A stretch of DNA of 64,000 nucleotides from Flagellimonas_B algarum (GCF_040513375.1 NZ_JBEVTG010000003.1:124001-188000); one strand, 5' to 3'; counted from the stretch's first letter, positions 1 to 9,640 are shown. A program made the numbers and translations. The notes: generated from the sequence alone by a model not told the origin.

Positions 1-5
1 GTGGT

Positions 6-1799
6 ATGCGACCTTCCACCTTTAAAACCCGCTCTCACGCTTATTGGGTCTTTTTGTGCTGCACCCTGGCATTTCAATGGGCTTGCCGTGATACCCACCG
101 AAATGAGGCCGAGCGACCCCCAAACGTCATCGTCATCCTTACCGATGATCAAGGATGGGGAGATTTGGGTATGAACGGTAATTCGAAAATCCGAACGCCG
201 CATATCGATGCCCTGGCACAACAAGGGGCGGTGGTCGAACGCTTTTATGTGAGTCCGGTTTGCTCGCCGACCCGGGCCGAGTTCTTAACCGGACGTTACC
301 ATGTCAGAAGTGGGGTCTTTTCCACCTCAGAAGGGGGCGAACGCATCGATCTGGACGAGACCACCATCGCCGAACACTTTAAGGCCAACGGCTATGCCAC
401 CGCCGCTTTTGGAAAATGGCATAGCGGTACCCAAGGGCCGTACCATCCCAACAACCGCGGATTTGAAGAGTTTTACGGATTTACCTCGGGGCATTGGGGC
501 AACTATTTCAGTCCGATGTTGGATCATAACGGGGAAATCGTGACCGGAAATGGCTTTTTACCCGACGACCTGACCGACCACGCCCTAGCGTTTATCGAAT
601 CGCATAAAGACGCCCCTTTCTTCGTCTACGTTCCGTACAATACGCCGCACAGTCCGATGCAGGTACCCGATCAATGGTGGGCCGGTGTTCAGGATGCCGA
701 CCTGCAAACGGCCCATAGGTATGCGCAAGAGGAGGACCTGCAGTTTACCAAGGCCGCCTATGCGCTATGTGAGAACATCGATTGGAACGTAGGACGGATC
801 CACCAAAAAGTAAAATCCCTAGGCCTCAGTGAACGTACGATCATCGTGTTCCTGTCCGATAACGGGCCGAACAGCCACCGCTTCAATGGTGAACTCAAAG
901 GAAAAAAAGGGGCGACCGATGAAGGGGGCGTACGGGTGCCCTTCATCATCAATTGGCAAGGAACGATCCCCGCAGCCACCCGTGTTGACCGTATCGCCGG
1001 GGCGATCGACATCCTCCCCACTTTGGCCGATCTCGCAACATTGCCAACACCAACCGAAGCTCTCGACGGCATGAGTTTGAAACCCCTATTGCTCAATACC
1101 GCTCCGGACTGGGACGATCGTTATTTGGTTACCCATTGGAAAAACAGGGTCAGCCTTAGAGACGACCGTTATCTTATGGCCGAAGATGACCGTTTGTATG
1201 ATTTGGATGAAGATCCTGGGCAACGTACCGATGTCACTGCCGAGCAGCCCGAACAATGGGAGCGCATGAAGGCCTATAAAACCCAATGGATGGCCGAGGT
1301 TTTGACCGAATTACCCAAAGAAGATCTGCGCAGCCTGCCCGTGGGTTTCGGCACCCTGCCGACCCAGCTCCCCGCACGTGACGCGACCCCCCATGGTGGT
1401 ATCATACGTTCAAACCGCTGGCCGAATGATTCGTTTCTAACGGCCTGGACCAGCCTTCAAGACAGCATTACATGGGAAGTTGAGGTACTTGAACCGGGCA
1501 CCTATGAGGCCGTTGTCTATTACACCTGTGCCCCGCAAGCGATCGGGTCTGTGTTGCAACTCCAGTTCGGAACTCAACAACTTCAGGCGACAATCACCGA
1601 AGCCCACGACCCCCCGCTGATCGGTCATGAACAAGACCGCTACCCTAGGCAAGAATCCTATGTCAAAGCCTTTCAACCCATGGTACTGGGGAATATCGAC
1701 CTGAAGGCCGATACCAACAGCCTGAGCTTGAAAGCCGTTGAAAAGACCTACGACACTATCATGGACTTTAGGTTGTTGACCCTCCGCAAACTGGAATAG
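6..1799 (+). CDS. Sulfatase (arylsulfatase family), probable lipoprotein
   Basis: A 597-residue sulfatase that would remove sulfate esters, probably from algal polysaccharides, outside the cytoplasm. The formylglycine motif CSPTR is at residues 86-90, so Cys86 would be the modified nucleophile. TDDQG at 46-50 and D285-N286 in LSDNG supply metal ligands. GKW near residue 136 also fits the family. The N-terminus is a basic stretch plus hydrophobic core ending at Cys27 (QWAC), a poor but possible lipobox. About 150 C-terminal residues after the catalytic part form a beta-rich extension common in marine Bacteroidota sulfatases. The start lies 5 bases from the window edge, so its upstream signals are not visible. 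The substrate is unknown; no glycosidase or SusCD pair is nearby. The family call is secure. Confidence 0.93.
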   Translation: MRPSTFKTRSHAYWVFLCCTLAFQWACRDTHRNEAERPPNVIVILTDDQGWGDLGMNGNSKIRTPHIDALAQQGAVVERFYVSPVCSPTRAEFLTGRYHVRSGVFSTSEGGERIDLDETTIAEHFKANGYATAAFGKWHSGTQGPYHPNNRGFEEFYGFTSGHWGNYFSPMLDHNGEIVTGNGFLPDDLTDHALAFIESHKDAPFFVYVPYNTPHSPMQVPDQWWAGVQDADLQTAHRYAQEEDLQFTKAAYALCENIDWNVGRIHQKVKSLGLSERTIIVFLSDNGPNSHRFNGELKGKKGATDEGGVRVPFIINWQGTIPAATRVDRIAGAIDILPTLADLATLPTPTEALDGMSLKPLLLNTAPDWDDRYLVTHWKNRVSLRDDRYLMAEDDRLYDLDEDPGQRTDVTAEQPEQWERMKAYKTQWMAEVLTELPKEDLRSLPVGFGTLPTQLPARDATPHGGIIRSNRWPNDSFLTAWTSLQDSITWEVEVLEPGTYEAVVYYTCAPQAIGSVLQLQFGTQQLQATITEAHDPPLIGHEQDRYPRQESYVKAFQPMVLGNIDLKADTNSLSLKAVEKTYDTIMDFRLLTLRKLE

Positions 1800-1839
1800 A
1801 CCCACCCTAACTACCGAATCCCATATTCACCGCGTTCGC

Positions 1840-2997
1840 TTAGAGTCCGTTATCGGCGATATACTGTTTGGGTGTGGCCCCGGTGTACTTTTTAAAGGCC
1901 CGATTGAAAGTGGTTTTTGAGTTGAACCCGCAGTCGTAAGCAATGCCGAGCAGGGTGTTTGTACCGTGGGCCTTCTTCTGGAGTTGCTCAATGACCGAGA
2001 CCACCCGCTTTTCATTCACGAAGTCATTGAAGTTCATTTGAAACCCTTGGTTAATGACTTTGGATACTACACTACGGTTGGTTTCCAACTGTTGCCCCAC
2101 TTCGATCAGGGTCAGGTTGGGATTTTTATGGAGTTGTTGCCGGGCGAACAAGGCGTCGATTTTGGGTTTCCATTGCTGCAAGTCGATTTCGTTTGGGTCA
2201 TTGGCATTGCTATCGGGTTTTGGGGGGATGCTACCCATAGCCAAGCTTTGACCGCTTTTGAGGGTATGCGAATAGCCGGCAATGGCCATATAGAGCAGCA
2301 TGATCGAAAAACAGAGGTAGTACCAGAACTTTCGGCCGAACTCCCACCATTCGGGATTCAAAATGAAGAACAGCACCCGCAAGAGCAGCATGAGCCCGAA
2401 GGCGATGGCGAAATGTTTGACCCATTGGTAGGCGATGGCATCCGCATAGCTCACTTGTTGCACGGCCAACCTACGGTAGGCTGCATGGGCTTTTAGGCTG
2501 ATCATCAAATAGGCCAACATCGAAATCAATCCCGCAATCTGATACCAGGGGTCCAAGTCCTTGTCCATCCCATCCGCATAAAAATAATAGCTGTCGAAAA
2601 CGAAAACGTCCCCAACGAATACGATCAGACTATAGAGCAGGTAGAGTGCAGCAGGAAGAAAGTGCAGCCACTGTGTACCGGCCACGCGGAAGTTGGTATC
2701 CAACAGCGAAAGGATGTAGCCATAGAAGACCGGTCCGATTAGGAACAATTGTTGAAACGGAACGAAAAACAGGAAGGTGCGGTATGACGATTCGCCATAC
2801 CACCCGGCATAGCCGCACATAAAAGGGACGATATAGAGTGCCCCCAGAAATACAAAGCCGGCGAGCCATAGGCTACTGCTCCGGTTTTCAAGTCGGCCTT
2901 TGCGGTACAAGAGTAGGGTGAATAGCAGGGCGTTGGCAAAAAAGATCAGCAGTACCGAACTCTTCTGGTTGTAATCGAAGAAAAGCAGTTCATCCAA
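1840..2997 (-). CDS. AraC-family regulator with multi-TM N-terminal sensor
   Basis: A 385-residue protein with about seven hydrophobic helices in residues 15-245 and a cytoplasmic AraC DNA-binding domain at about 285-382. The second HTH ends in the usual pattern GFNSKTTFNRAFKKYTG followed by TPKQY. It should sense an envelope or small-molecule signal through the membrane part and regulate transcription; the ligand is unknown. The best start is a TTG at 2997, because family members begin just before the conserved FDYNQKSS segment. An ATG at 2993 is in another frame and would not give this protein. It is convergent with the sulfatase and divergent from the CPBP gene at 3130. Two relatives occur at 37411 and 54326. 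Confidence 0.88.
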   Translation of the reverse strand: MDELLFFDYNQKSSVLLIFFANALLFTLLLYRKGRLENRSSSLWLAGFVFLGALYIVPFMCGYAGWYGESSYRTFLFFVPFQQLFLIGPVFYGYILSLLDTNFRVAGTQWLHFLPAALYLLYSLIVFVGDVFVFDSYYFYADGMDKDLDPWYQIAGLISMLAYLMISLKAHAAYRRLAVQQVSYADAIAYQWVKHFAIAFGLMLLLRVLFFILNPEWWEFGRKFWYYLCFSIMLLYMAIAGYSHTLKSGQSLAMGSIPPKPDSNANDPNEIDLQQWKPKIDALFARQQLHKNPNLTLIEVGQQLETNRSVVSKVINQGFQMNFNDFVNEKRVVSVIEQLQKKAHGTNTLLGIAYDCGFNSKTTFNRAFKKYTGATPKQYIADNGL

Positions 2998-3129
2998 GTG
3001 GTGGCGGGTTGTTTGTGGATGGAAGTTAAGGAAAAGCCGATGATTTTAAGATGTCCATCCATTATTTGAGAGTATACGGTGCTTAATTCACGATCCTGAA
3101 CACGAAGTGTAACCCCATAATGGACGACC

Positions 3130-3894
3130 ATGGCTTTTCGGCTTGACGTTTATGCAAAAACACGAATGGGAATTTTGGTGGCCTTTTTGGTCGTCAACCT
3201 TGTTTTCGGGCTCTTTGCCCAAGCAATTTTCCAAGGGAATCTTCTATTTAAGATCGCTTATAAAGTCTTTTTGATTTTATGCCTGGTCGGGTTGCTTCGT
3301 GAACTTCGGATTCCCATGTTTCGAATGAATGGAAAACTTTGGATGGGTGCGGGCTGTTTTTTCGCACTACTGGTGCTATTTGTAGTCCAGGAAACAGAAT
3401 ATGCAACCAGTCCGGCTTGGGCCTCTGATGAACATGGGTATTTTTTTTTGAGCTGCCTTTTGGTGGGACTTTTCGAAGAACTGCTTTTCCGGGTCTTTGT
3501 TTTCGATTCGGTGTTCAAGGCCGTTGGTGCCATTCGAAATCGACTCCTGATAGCGGTGGTTTGTACAGCTTTAATTTTTGGTGTGGCCCATTTCTCCAAC
3601 TTGTTTCACGCCGATACCAATCCGCTCGCAATTGTTAATCAAGCGCTATTCGCGTTTTCCATCGGTATTTTGCTGCAGTATATTTTAATCCGCACCCAAC
3701 AACTGCCCGTAGTGGTCAGTATCCATGCGGGGATCAACTATTTAGGTGCATTTCAGCGCGAACTTTTGGAAACCGTAACTCCAAAGGACATGTACACATT
3801 ACAGGATTTTTGGGTGTCGTCTTTATTATGCTTATGCCTGTTTATGGTTATAATCATTCCAATTAGCCGTTTTTTAGTAGACTCAAGGAAATGA
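3130..3894 (+). CDS. CPBP-family intramembrane glutamic protease
   Basis: A 254-residue polytopic membrane protein of the CPBP (CAAX protease and bacteriocin-processing, Abi/Rce1-like) family. Motif 1, EELLFR, puts the catalytic pair at E116-E117 with R121. Motif 2 is FGVAHF near residue 155, and motif 3 is SIHAGINY near residue 197. All active-site residues of the family are present. These enzymes cleave within or next to membranes; the substrate here is unknown. The gene is divergent from the AraC regulator at 1840-2997 and ends one base before the convergent gene at 3896, so there is no room for a terminator between them. Confidence 0.9.
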   Translation: MAFRLDVYAKTRMGILVAFLVVNLVFGLFAQAIFQGNLLFKIAYKVFLILCLVGLLRELRIPMFRMNGKLWMGAGCFFALLVLFVVQETEYATSPAWASDEHGYFFLSCLLVGLFEELLFRVFVFDSVFKAVGAIRNRLLIAVVCTALIFGVAHFSNLFHADTNPLAIVNQALFAFSIGILLQYILIRTQQLPVVVSIHAGINYLGAFQRELLETVTPKDMYTLQDFWVSSLLCLCLFMVIIIPISRFLVDSRK

Positions 3895-3895
3895 C

Positions 3896-4603
3896 TTAAT
3901 TGAGATTTCCAAGGATTTTCCCATAGCTGTTGATCAAATAGATGTACAGGGCGTACATGATGATCAAGATCGGCATGGTAGTCGGCACACTGAAATCGGT
4001 GGTGATATCGATATTCATTTGATGAAGGAACTCCCTGGTCGATAAGTCGGCAATTGAAAATAGGAACAAGATGTTAAAGGTGAAGATACCGATGATCCAG
4101 TTGCGACTGCGTTTGGTTCGAGCGATTTTGGCCCGCATTTCATTGCGAAAGAACCATAGAAGAATACCAATGGTGAAGAGCAATTCCAAAAAAACGCCCA
4201 GATAGGGCATGGAATAGTAGAGACCGGTACCCACCGAAAGGGTGTCCGTTCCGAAAATATTATGCGGATAGCCCCCAACATAATCTACAAAGGCATGCAC
4301 GGCGATCAAAAGAAGGGCGGTCCACCCCACTCGGTTGCTCTTAAAAATACCCTTCCCCAAGAAAAAGGCCAATACCATCCAAATCACGATAGGAAGTAGA
4401 TCGTGACTGAACATCATGTTCACCGATAAATTGTCAAGCGAAACGTCCAATACATTGCGTGGTTCGGTGTGTTCCAGACCAAGAAAGTGAAAGACCAACC
4501 AAAAGAGGTCGGGGAGTTGTGACATGATCAAGTAAAAAGGCAGGCTTCCTGCCGGTGCTTTTTGTTTCGCGATCAAGGCGGTGGCGTAATGTCCTGCGAG
4601 CAT
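3896..4603 (-). CDS. Membrane protein resembling the metal-dependent hydrolase (DUF457/YdjM-like) group
   Basis: A 235-residue membrane protein with about six TM segments. The N-terminus has GHYATALIAKQ and then QLPDLFW. A later FSHDLLP and AVHAFVDYVGG supply further His and Asp residues. His and Asp in these positions resemble the membrane-bound metal-dependent hydrolase families (YdjM, DUF4184/DUF457 types), but the match is by pattern only. A cytosolic, basic linker (MRAKIARTKRSR) lies near residue 160. It starts at an ATG 41 bases from the end of the AraC gene at 4645 and may be read from that gene's promoter. No substrate can be proposed. Confidence 0.65.
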   Translation of the reverse strand: MLAGHYATALIAKQKAPAGSLPFYLIMSQLPDLFWLVFHFLGLEHTEPRNVLDVSLDNLSVNMMFSHDLLPIVIWMVLAFFLGKGIFKSNRVGWTALLLIAVHAFVDYVGGYPHNIFGTDTLSVGTGLYYSMPYLGVFLELLFTIGILLWFFRNEMRAKIARTKRSRNWIIGIFTFNILFLFSIADLSTREFLHQMNIDITTDFSVPTTMPILIIMYALYIYLINSYGKILGNLN

Positions 4604-4644
4604 GCGATTGGTTTTGGGATTGCTTTGGCCCGCAAACTAGCTAA

Positions 4645-5430
4645 TTAATCATCACCCCTATTGTACAAAACAGCTGAATCGACAAACGCCTTCGGGGTAA
4701 AGCCCAAGTTTTCCTTAAATGCCCTACCGTAATGGGCATTGTCATAAAAACCATAATGGAAAGCCGTTTCGGAAATGCCTTGTTCCTTGAGCATTCCAAT
4801 GGATTCGCATATGCGGATCCAAAGCTGAGATCTTCTAAAGGTCGATCCCGTGGTTTCCTTGAAAAAATGCAAAAACCTACTTTTTGAGAGATGGATGTGT
4901 TGTGCGCATTCTTCCGCTTTGACCCAGCGATTCCTGTGGGTGTAGAGAAAATCCAAAACTTCCAATAGGCGATCATCGGTTCGTTTTTCGAAGGTTTTGA
5001 AGTCCGTACTAGCTTCAAAATGCCTTTCGATGTGTTGTGCCAAGGTCCCCAAGGTCATTTTACCTTCGATCGTTTGTTGGGCGTAACCGATCAAATCGGC
5101 AACCAGATCTTGGTTAAAAAAGAAGTCGTGCTCCCCAATGATCGAATTCAAATACATGCCGATTCTCGACTGCGGGTTAAAGAACAAATGGAGATTATTT
5201 CCGGATGATTCCAAACGATGGGTCACGTTGGGTTTAATAAATACCGCTTTATCCAACTGCCGTTCCGTTTTACCGTTGTTCAGTGCCAAGGTTCCAGTGA
5301 CAGGTATGCTGACTTGAATGGTGTAGTGTTTGTGCAGTTGGTTGTTCTCCATGGATCCTAGCAAAAACACCCAATCCTTTTTACGATACACGGTAATATT
5401 CAAAATCGCTGTAATGACGTTCTTCGCCAA
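4645..5430 (-). CDS. AraC-family transcriptional regulator, cytosolic, cupin-type sensor
   Basis: A 261-residue soluble regulator. Residues 1-95 look like the small beta-barrel sensor of AraC proteins (HKHYTIQVSIPVTG, then FIKPNVTHRLES). Residues 160-260 are the double HTH (HIHLSKSRFLHFFKETTG and the later FGFTPKAF-type end, here GFTPKAFVD). The only ATG near the front (5352) would cut into the sensor barrel, so the TTG at 5430 or a nearby TTG/GTG is more likely; the exact start is uncertain. It lies between the surface locus and the membrane-protein gene at 3896. Its target is unknown. Confidence 0.82.
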   Translation of the reverse strand: MAKNVITAILNITVYRKKDWVFLLGSMENNQLHKHYTIQVSIPVTGTLALNNGKTERQLDKAVFIKPNVTHRLESSGNNLHLFFNPQSRIGMYLNSIIGEHDFFFNQDLVADLIGYAQQTIEGKMTLGTLAQHIERHFEASTDFKTFEKRTDDRLLEVLDFLYTHRNRWVKAEECAQHIHLSKSRFLHFFKETTGSTFRRSQLWIRICESIGMLKEQGISETAFHYGFYDNAHYGRAFKENLGFTPKAFVDSAVLYNRGDD

Positions 5431-5511
5431 CGAAGATACACATGCTTTTTTTATGTGTTTAAAATGAAACGCCTACAGCACCTTGCGATCCCATATAGAG
5501 CAACTGAGGAG

Positions 5512-6978
5512 TTAATCCTTCCGCACCCGATAGGTAATCCTTCGATTGGTGATCACATAACGTTTGCCGATTCCGAACGTGAAACGGGCCCCGTCGACCA
5601 GCGCGGTAACTGTGTTAAAGGTATAGGTATGGATGCCCGTCTGTTGGGCATTGCCCAAAGCCAGGGCGGTTTCAAACGTTCCATCGGCATCCGTATCCAC
5701 GATCAAACGGAGGTCTTGGGCACGTAAACCGGTCAGGCCATCGATGCCGTTCAGGTCGATGGTGAGATCTACAGCACCCAAATCAGTGGCATGGCCCGAT
5801 AGGTCCACTTCGCTCACCCGCCAACTGCGCCCCAGTCGTATCCGAACACTATTAGGGACGTCTTCGGCCTCATGGAACGTCAATTGCCCCTGGTCGTGGC
5901 CCCAAAGCAGGAATTCACCGTCATCAAGGTCCTTGGCGTTATGGATGCGGACCCTGCCCGTACCTTGGGCGTCGGTCTGGGCGTTCAGCAAATCGAACTG
6001 CCCGATACCTGCGACCTCAAAGTCGAAATCCCCGTTTTCCGGATTGTCGGCCACATAGAGATCATCTTGGGCGAGGGGAATGGCATATTTGGCCGATAAG
6101 TAGTTGTTGATGATCAGGCGCTCGGCCTCGTTGACGTTGCGGTTGTACACCAGCAATTCGGCGATTTGCCCATCCAAGGATTCTTCCCCTTGTCGCCCGA
6201 TGCCGAACTCGCTCCAAGCCTGTACCGTTCCGTCATAGGCAATGGTGCCGTTGCGCGCTAGATTTAGGTATTGTGTAGCGTATTGACCGTCCATCTGTTG
6301 GCTGATGATATGGAACGGACCGATAGGCGTGGTGACCTCGCCTTCTAGGGGCGGAATGTCCAACCAAGTTTCATCGGTCTGTACCACACGACCTAAGGAG
6401 GGCCGCTCCGGAAAGGTCCACATGCCCACCGATTTATGTCGGGCGAACCGTGAAAAGGCCAAGCCAGGTGGTGAGCCTTGGAAGATACCGTCGGAATCGT
6501 GTCGCAAGCGAAATTGTTTGACGACTACGAAGAAGCTTGCCTGGTCGCTATGCGGCAAACCGGAGACCAACATCCGATCGTGTTGCCCGTCAAATCGCAG
6601 TACACCGAATCCGTTCAGGACATTGGTTTGATAGATGGGTTGGTTGGTCCCGATCGGCTCAATAAAATGATGGCCGTTGCCCGAACGGTCGCTCCACTGG
6701 TAAATGGAGGTATTCGCAGGGGCCGGGGTAATCCCGGCATCGGTAAAGGTCTGGCCATCGGCAACGATCCATATCAGGTTATCTTCCGAAGTACCGACGC
6801 CCGCAGGGCCGGTCTGTGCAACCAAACTTATCGGAAATAAGACCGACCAAAATGCGGCCAGCAACAGTAGGACGGAAATGCTGCAACAGGGATTTGTTCG
6901 TTGTTCCTGGGTTCTTGTTTCTAAACGATCAGCAGTAAGATGATAAACTGCAAAAGGGAGGTGCTCATCAGCAGCCAC
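5512..6978 (-). CDS. LamG/DUF8202 surface protein with VITNRRIT tail
   Basis: About 488 residues if read from a GTG at 6978. A strong signal-peptide core ends VLFPISLVAQ. Next comes a concanavalin-like LamG domain (LIWIVADG, WSDRSGNGHHF), then a DUF8202 region (LIINNYLSAKYAIPLAQDDLY, here cited by its first part) of the kind seen in flavobacterial surface proteins. The last 14 residues are VITNRRITYRVRKD, almost the tail of the protein at 18113. No ATG precedes the signal peptide closely. The ATG at 7143 adds a long basic stretch that is a shadow of the 70-residue gene, so the start codon is unusual or damaged. Probably exported and surface-exposed; ligand unknown. Confidence 0.78.
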   Translation of the reverse strand: MAADEHLPFAVYHLTADRLETRTQEQRTNPCCSISVLLLLAAFWSVLFPISLVAQTGPAGVGTSEDNLIWIVADGQTFTDAGITPAPANTSIYQWSDRSGNGHHFIEPIGTNQPIYQTNVLNGFGVLRFDGQHDRMLVSGLPHSDQASFFVVVKQFRLRHDSDGIFQGSPPGLAFSRFARHKSVGMWTFPERPSLGRVVQTDETWLDIPPLEGEVTTPIGPFHIISQQMDGQYATQYLNLARNGTIAYDGTVQAWSEFGIGRQGEESLDGQIAELLVYNRNVNEAERLIINNYLSAKYAIPLAQDDLYVADNPENGDFDFEVAGIGQFDLLNAQTDAQGTGRVRIHNAKDLDDGEFLLWGHDQGQLTFHEAEDVPNSVRIRLGRSWRVSEVDLSGHATDLGAVDLTIDLNGIDGLTGLRAQDLRLIVDTDADGTFETALALGNAQQTGIHTYTFNTVTALVDGARFTFGIGKRYVITNRRITYRVRKD

Positions 6979-7133
6979 ATGCCGAAGTTTCCGACCATGC
7001 GGACCAGCTTGAGCTTTAACCGGTATTTTTTGGAAACGACCAGCACGCAGCTCAGCAGAATGATGATGCCGATACCCGACAAGAGCATGTTTAGAAAGAG
7101 GATGGAACTTAGATGTTCTAAGAGGACTTCCAT
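6921..7133 (-). CDS. Small two-helix membrane protein, 70 residues
   Basis: Two clear hydrophobic helices (residues about 8-32 and 49-70) are separated by a basic loop, VSKKYRLKLKLVR. The protein ends at the second helix (ILLLIV). Composition and topology look like a real inner-membrane protein, while the same DNA in the neighbouring frame gives a poor His/Arg-rich sequence. It lies directly upstream of the LamG protein and ends where that gene's signal peptide should begin, so the two could be translationally coupled. I do not recognise a family. Confidence 0.6.
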   Translation of the reverse strand: MEVLLEHLSSILFLNMLLSGIGIIILLSCVLVVSKKYRLKLKLVRMVGNFGMWLLMSTSLLQFIILLLIV

Positions 7134-7425
7134 TGGATTTCATTCGTTATCGTTGTTTGTTGTTTGCTTTCCCTTTGGTTAGGGTCGAACCGCTAGCAGT
7201 GGAACAGCGATCATCGAGCTCGTTACGGACGTTGGTATGGGGTCAAACGTCCGTATGCAATCGAAACCATGGCAAGTACTTTGGGGAAACGGTGCTGTTC
7301 GTAGCAGCAAGTTGCACAATGCCAGTATCATTTTTTGACGCTTGTTCGCGTCCATAATTCAGGTTGGTTACACCAGGCCGAAGGTCGTTCATCACACACG
7401 AGAGCAAATACAACTACCCCGTTCG
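7134..7425. other. Intergenic region with a 9-bp inverted repeat
   Basis: About 290 bases between the OmpA-family gene and the small membrane-protein gene. I see no convincing gene here on either strand. The perfect inverted repeat ACGGACGTT (7225-7233) and AACGTCCGT (7246-7254), loop 12, sits about 90 bases upstream of the minus-strand start at 7133. It could be an operator or a weak hairpin; no T-run follows it on either strand, so a terminator is unlikely. Confidence 0.5.
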
Positions 7426-9630
7426 CTAATGACTCGTGATGACAAAACTTGACCTTCGGTTGAATTGGTGTATGTGTTCTGGGCATTCGCGCCCATCCGT
7501 GCAATCATTGATCAATTGGGTCTCACCGTACCCTTTGTATTGTAAGCGTTCTTTTGCGATACCGTGGGCAATCAAGTACCGATAGGTAGCCAAGGCCCTT
7601 CGCTTTGAAAGTGCCGAATTCGCGGCATGGGAACCCCTGCTGTCGGTATGGGAGCCGATCTCGATCTTGATGGTGGGGTACCGCTTCAAGGCTTCGACGA
7701 TCTTTTTCAATTCGCTTTCGGCATCAGCACGGATCTCGCTTTTCCCAAAATCGAAATAAATAGGGTTCAAGATACCGTTCAGGTCGCCCCCTAATTCGAT
7801 GGGGATCGTCCCCTTCGTCAACAGGAAATCGACTTGTACGGCCGCGGCGATGATGGCATCGCTTTCGATCGCTTTTTCCTCGATTTGATAGTTTGGGGTG
7901 CTTGCCCGTACTCCGGTCAATTGCCGCGTTGGTAGGTCGTGGACCTGATAGGATCCATCGGTAGCGGTACGCTGACTCGCCAAGGCCTTGTTATGGATGT
8001 CGAATATGGTGACCTCGGCGTTCGCCAGCGGTTGCCCCGAATTCAGATCCTTAAGGGTCCCGAAAACGGTGATCGTATCGGCATAGCCGTCTTGTTGTGT
8101 ACGTAGTTTTAAGTGGAGTTCCGAGACCTGTCCTTTCCGAATCGATTGTGGGATGGTTTTCTCGCGGATTTGATAGCCGTCTTTCTCTACCCTGATATAG
8201 GCCAGTTCACGGGCAGCGGTTTGGTCAAAACGGTAGTGGCCCTTGGCATCCGTCGTTACGGATGCGATGACTTGGTCGTCGGCGTCAAAAAGGGTCAGAA
8301 GGGCTTGCTCGATTGGCGCGGATTTTTCAAGGGCGGTGACCGAACCTTCCAAACTGACGAAGATCGGAAAACGGTATTTGGCCTGTTCGTCAACCCCATG
8401 GATATCGTCACCGCTGACATCCCCCTGGCGGTTCGAACCGAAAAACCCGATGCCGTTGGCGTTGATGGTATAGGCGAAATCATCATGCCGGCTATTGATC
8501 AGTTGCCCGGTATGGTATACGCGTTGGTAGCTGCCATCAGCTTCCAAAGGGGCCATGAATAGGTCCAGGCCGCCCATGCTTTCTTGCCGGTCTGAGGCAA
8601 AATAGAGTATCCCGTCGCTATCGACAAAGGGAAACATCTCCTTACCGAGGGTATTCAATGCGGCCATGTTCTTGGGGCTTCCGAAACTGCCGTCGTCAAA
8701 GAGGGGTACTTGGTAGAGGTCGGTCTGGCCTTTTCCGCCCGGTTTGTCGGAACTGAAATACAGGGTTTTCCCATCGGGACTTAAAGCCGGATGGCCTACG
8801 GAATATTCGGTATTGTTAAAAGGTAGGGCCGTGATCTTTTTCCAGCTACCGTTGACGTTTTCGGCCCGGTAAAGGTCGATGGTGACCACGTCGTTCTTGT
8901 TATGCCCGATACGCTCTTTCAGGTAATTGTTGCGGCTGAAATACAGGGTCATCCCATCGGCAGTGATGGCCAATGGCCCTTCGTTGTAAGGGGAGTTCAC
9001 CTCGCCGGGTAAGGGTTCTAGACGTTGATCGACCGCGTCGAGGTCGACATAAAAGATATCGGAGGTCGGGGTACGGCCATGCCGGGTTTTTTTACCCGTA
9101 TCGGTGCTGATGACATACAAGCGGTTGCCAACGAGCAAACCGGGGTATTCGTTGAAGTCCGAATTCAAGCCATAGGCCCGCTTCTTATAGCGGTCGCTGT
9201 TATCGGCCAAGGGGATCTCTTTTTGATCGTAGGCGGTATACCGAAGTCCTTTGTAGTCGTAATAGGTGACCAAGAGCGAATCGGCTTGTCGATAGGCTCC
9301 CAAGGCTTTCAATACCTGCCCATAGCGGTAGTTTTCGATAGGGGTGGGGCGTACGCTAGGGTTGTCGTAGTACCGCCCATACCAGGTGGCGGCTTTGCGG
9401 TACTCACCATTGTAGTAATAGGAGTTCGCCAGTCGCAGATAGAGCGCGACATTCTCGATGCCATTTTGCATGTCTTGTTCGGCGACATTGGCATAGATCT
9501 CCAAGGCATCGATAAAACCCAGATCCTCGTAAGACTTGCTCGAAGCCTCCCCGATCTGGGCACACACAGAAAGGGTGAAGATCTGGGAAAGCAGTACGAA
9601 CAAAACGATAAACGGTAGCTGACTTTTCAT
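7426..9630 (-). CDS. OmpA-family outer-membrane/peptidoglycan anchor with TPR, PD40 and carboxypeptidase-regulatory domains
   Basis: A 734-residue protein with a signal peptide ending VCAQ. Order of parts: TPR-like helices (about 35-130), PD40/WD40-like beta-propeller repeats (LSPDGKTLYFSSD and LYFASDRQE, about 190-430), two carboxypeptidase-regulatory-like beta domains (about 440-600), and a C-terminal OmpA domain (about 620-734). The OmpA peptidoglycan motif is IEIGSHTDSRG followed by LSKRRA. This layout is standard for the OmpA partner encoded next to PorP/SprF genes in flavobacteria. It starts 10 bases after the SprF gene, so the two are co-transcribed. Likely role: anchor the SprF-dependent cargo complex to the cell wall. 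Confidence 0.93.
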   Translation of the reverse strand: MKSQLPFIVLFVLLSQIFTLSVCAQIGEASSKSYEDLGFIDALEIYANVAEQDMQNGIENVALYLRLANSYYYNGEYRKAATWYGRYYDNPSVRPTPIENYRYGQVLKALGAYRQADSLLVTYYDYKGLRYTAYDQKEIPLADNSDRYKKRAYGLNSDFNEYPGLLVGNRLYVISTDTGKKTRHGRTPTSDIFYVDLDAVDQRLEPLPGEVNSPYNEGPLAITADGMTLYFSRNNYLKERIGHNKNDVVTIDLYRAENVNGSWKKITALPFNNTEYSVGHPALSPDGKTLYFSSDKPGGKGQTDLYQVPLFDDGSFGSPKNMAALNTLGKEMFPFVDSDGILYFASDRQESMGGLDLFMAPLEADGSYQRVYHTGQLINSRHDDFAYTINANGIGFFGSNRQGDVSGDDIHGVDEQAKYRFPIFVSLEGSVTALEKSAPIEQALLTLFDADDQVIASVTTDAKGHYRFDQTAARELAYIRVEKDGYQIREKTIPQSIRKGQVSELHLKLRTQQDGYADTITVFGTLKDLNSGQPLANAEVTIFDIHNKALASQRTATDGSYQVHDLPTRQLTGVRASTPNYQIEEKAIESDAIIAAAVQVDFLLTKGTIPIELGGDLNGILNPIYFDFGKSEIRADAESELKKIVEALKRYPTIKIEIGSHTDSRGSHAANSALSKRRALATYRYLIAHGIAKERLQYKGYGETQLINDCTDGRECPEHIHQFNRRSSFVITSH

Positions 9631-9640
9631 GGTGTCCGGT

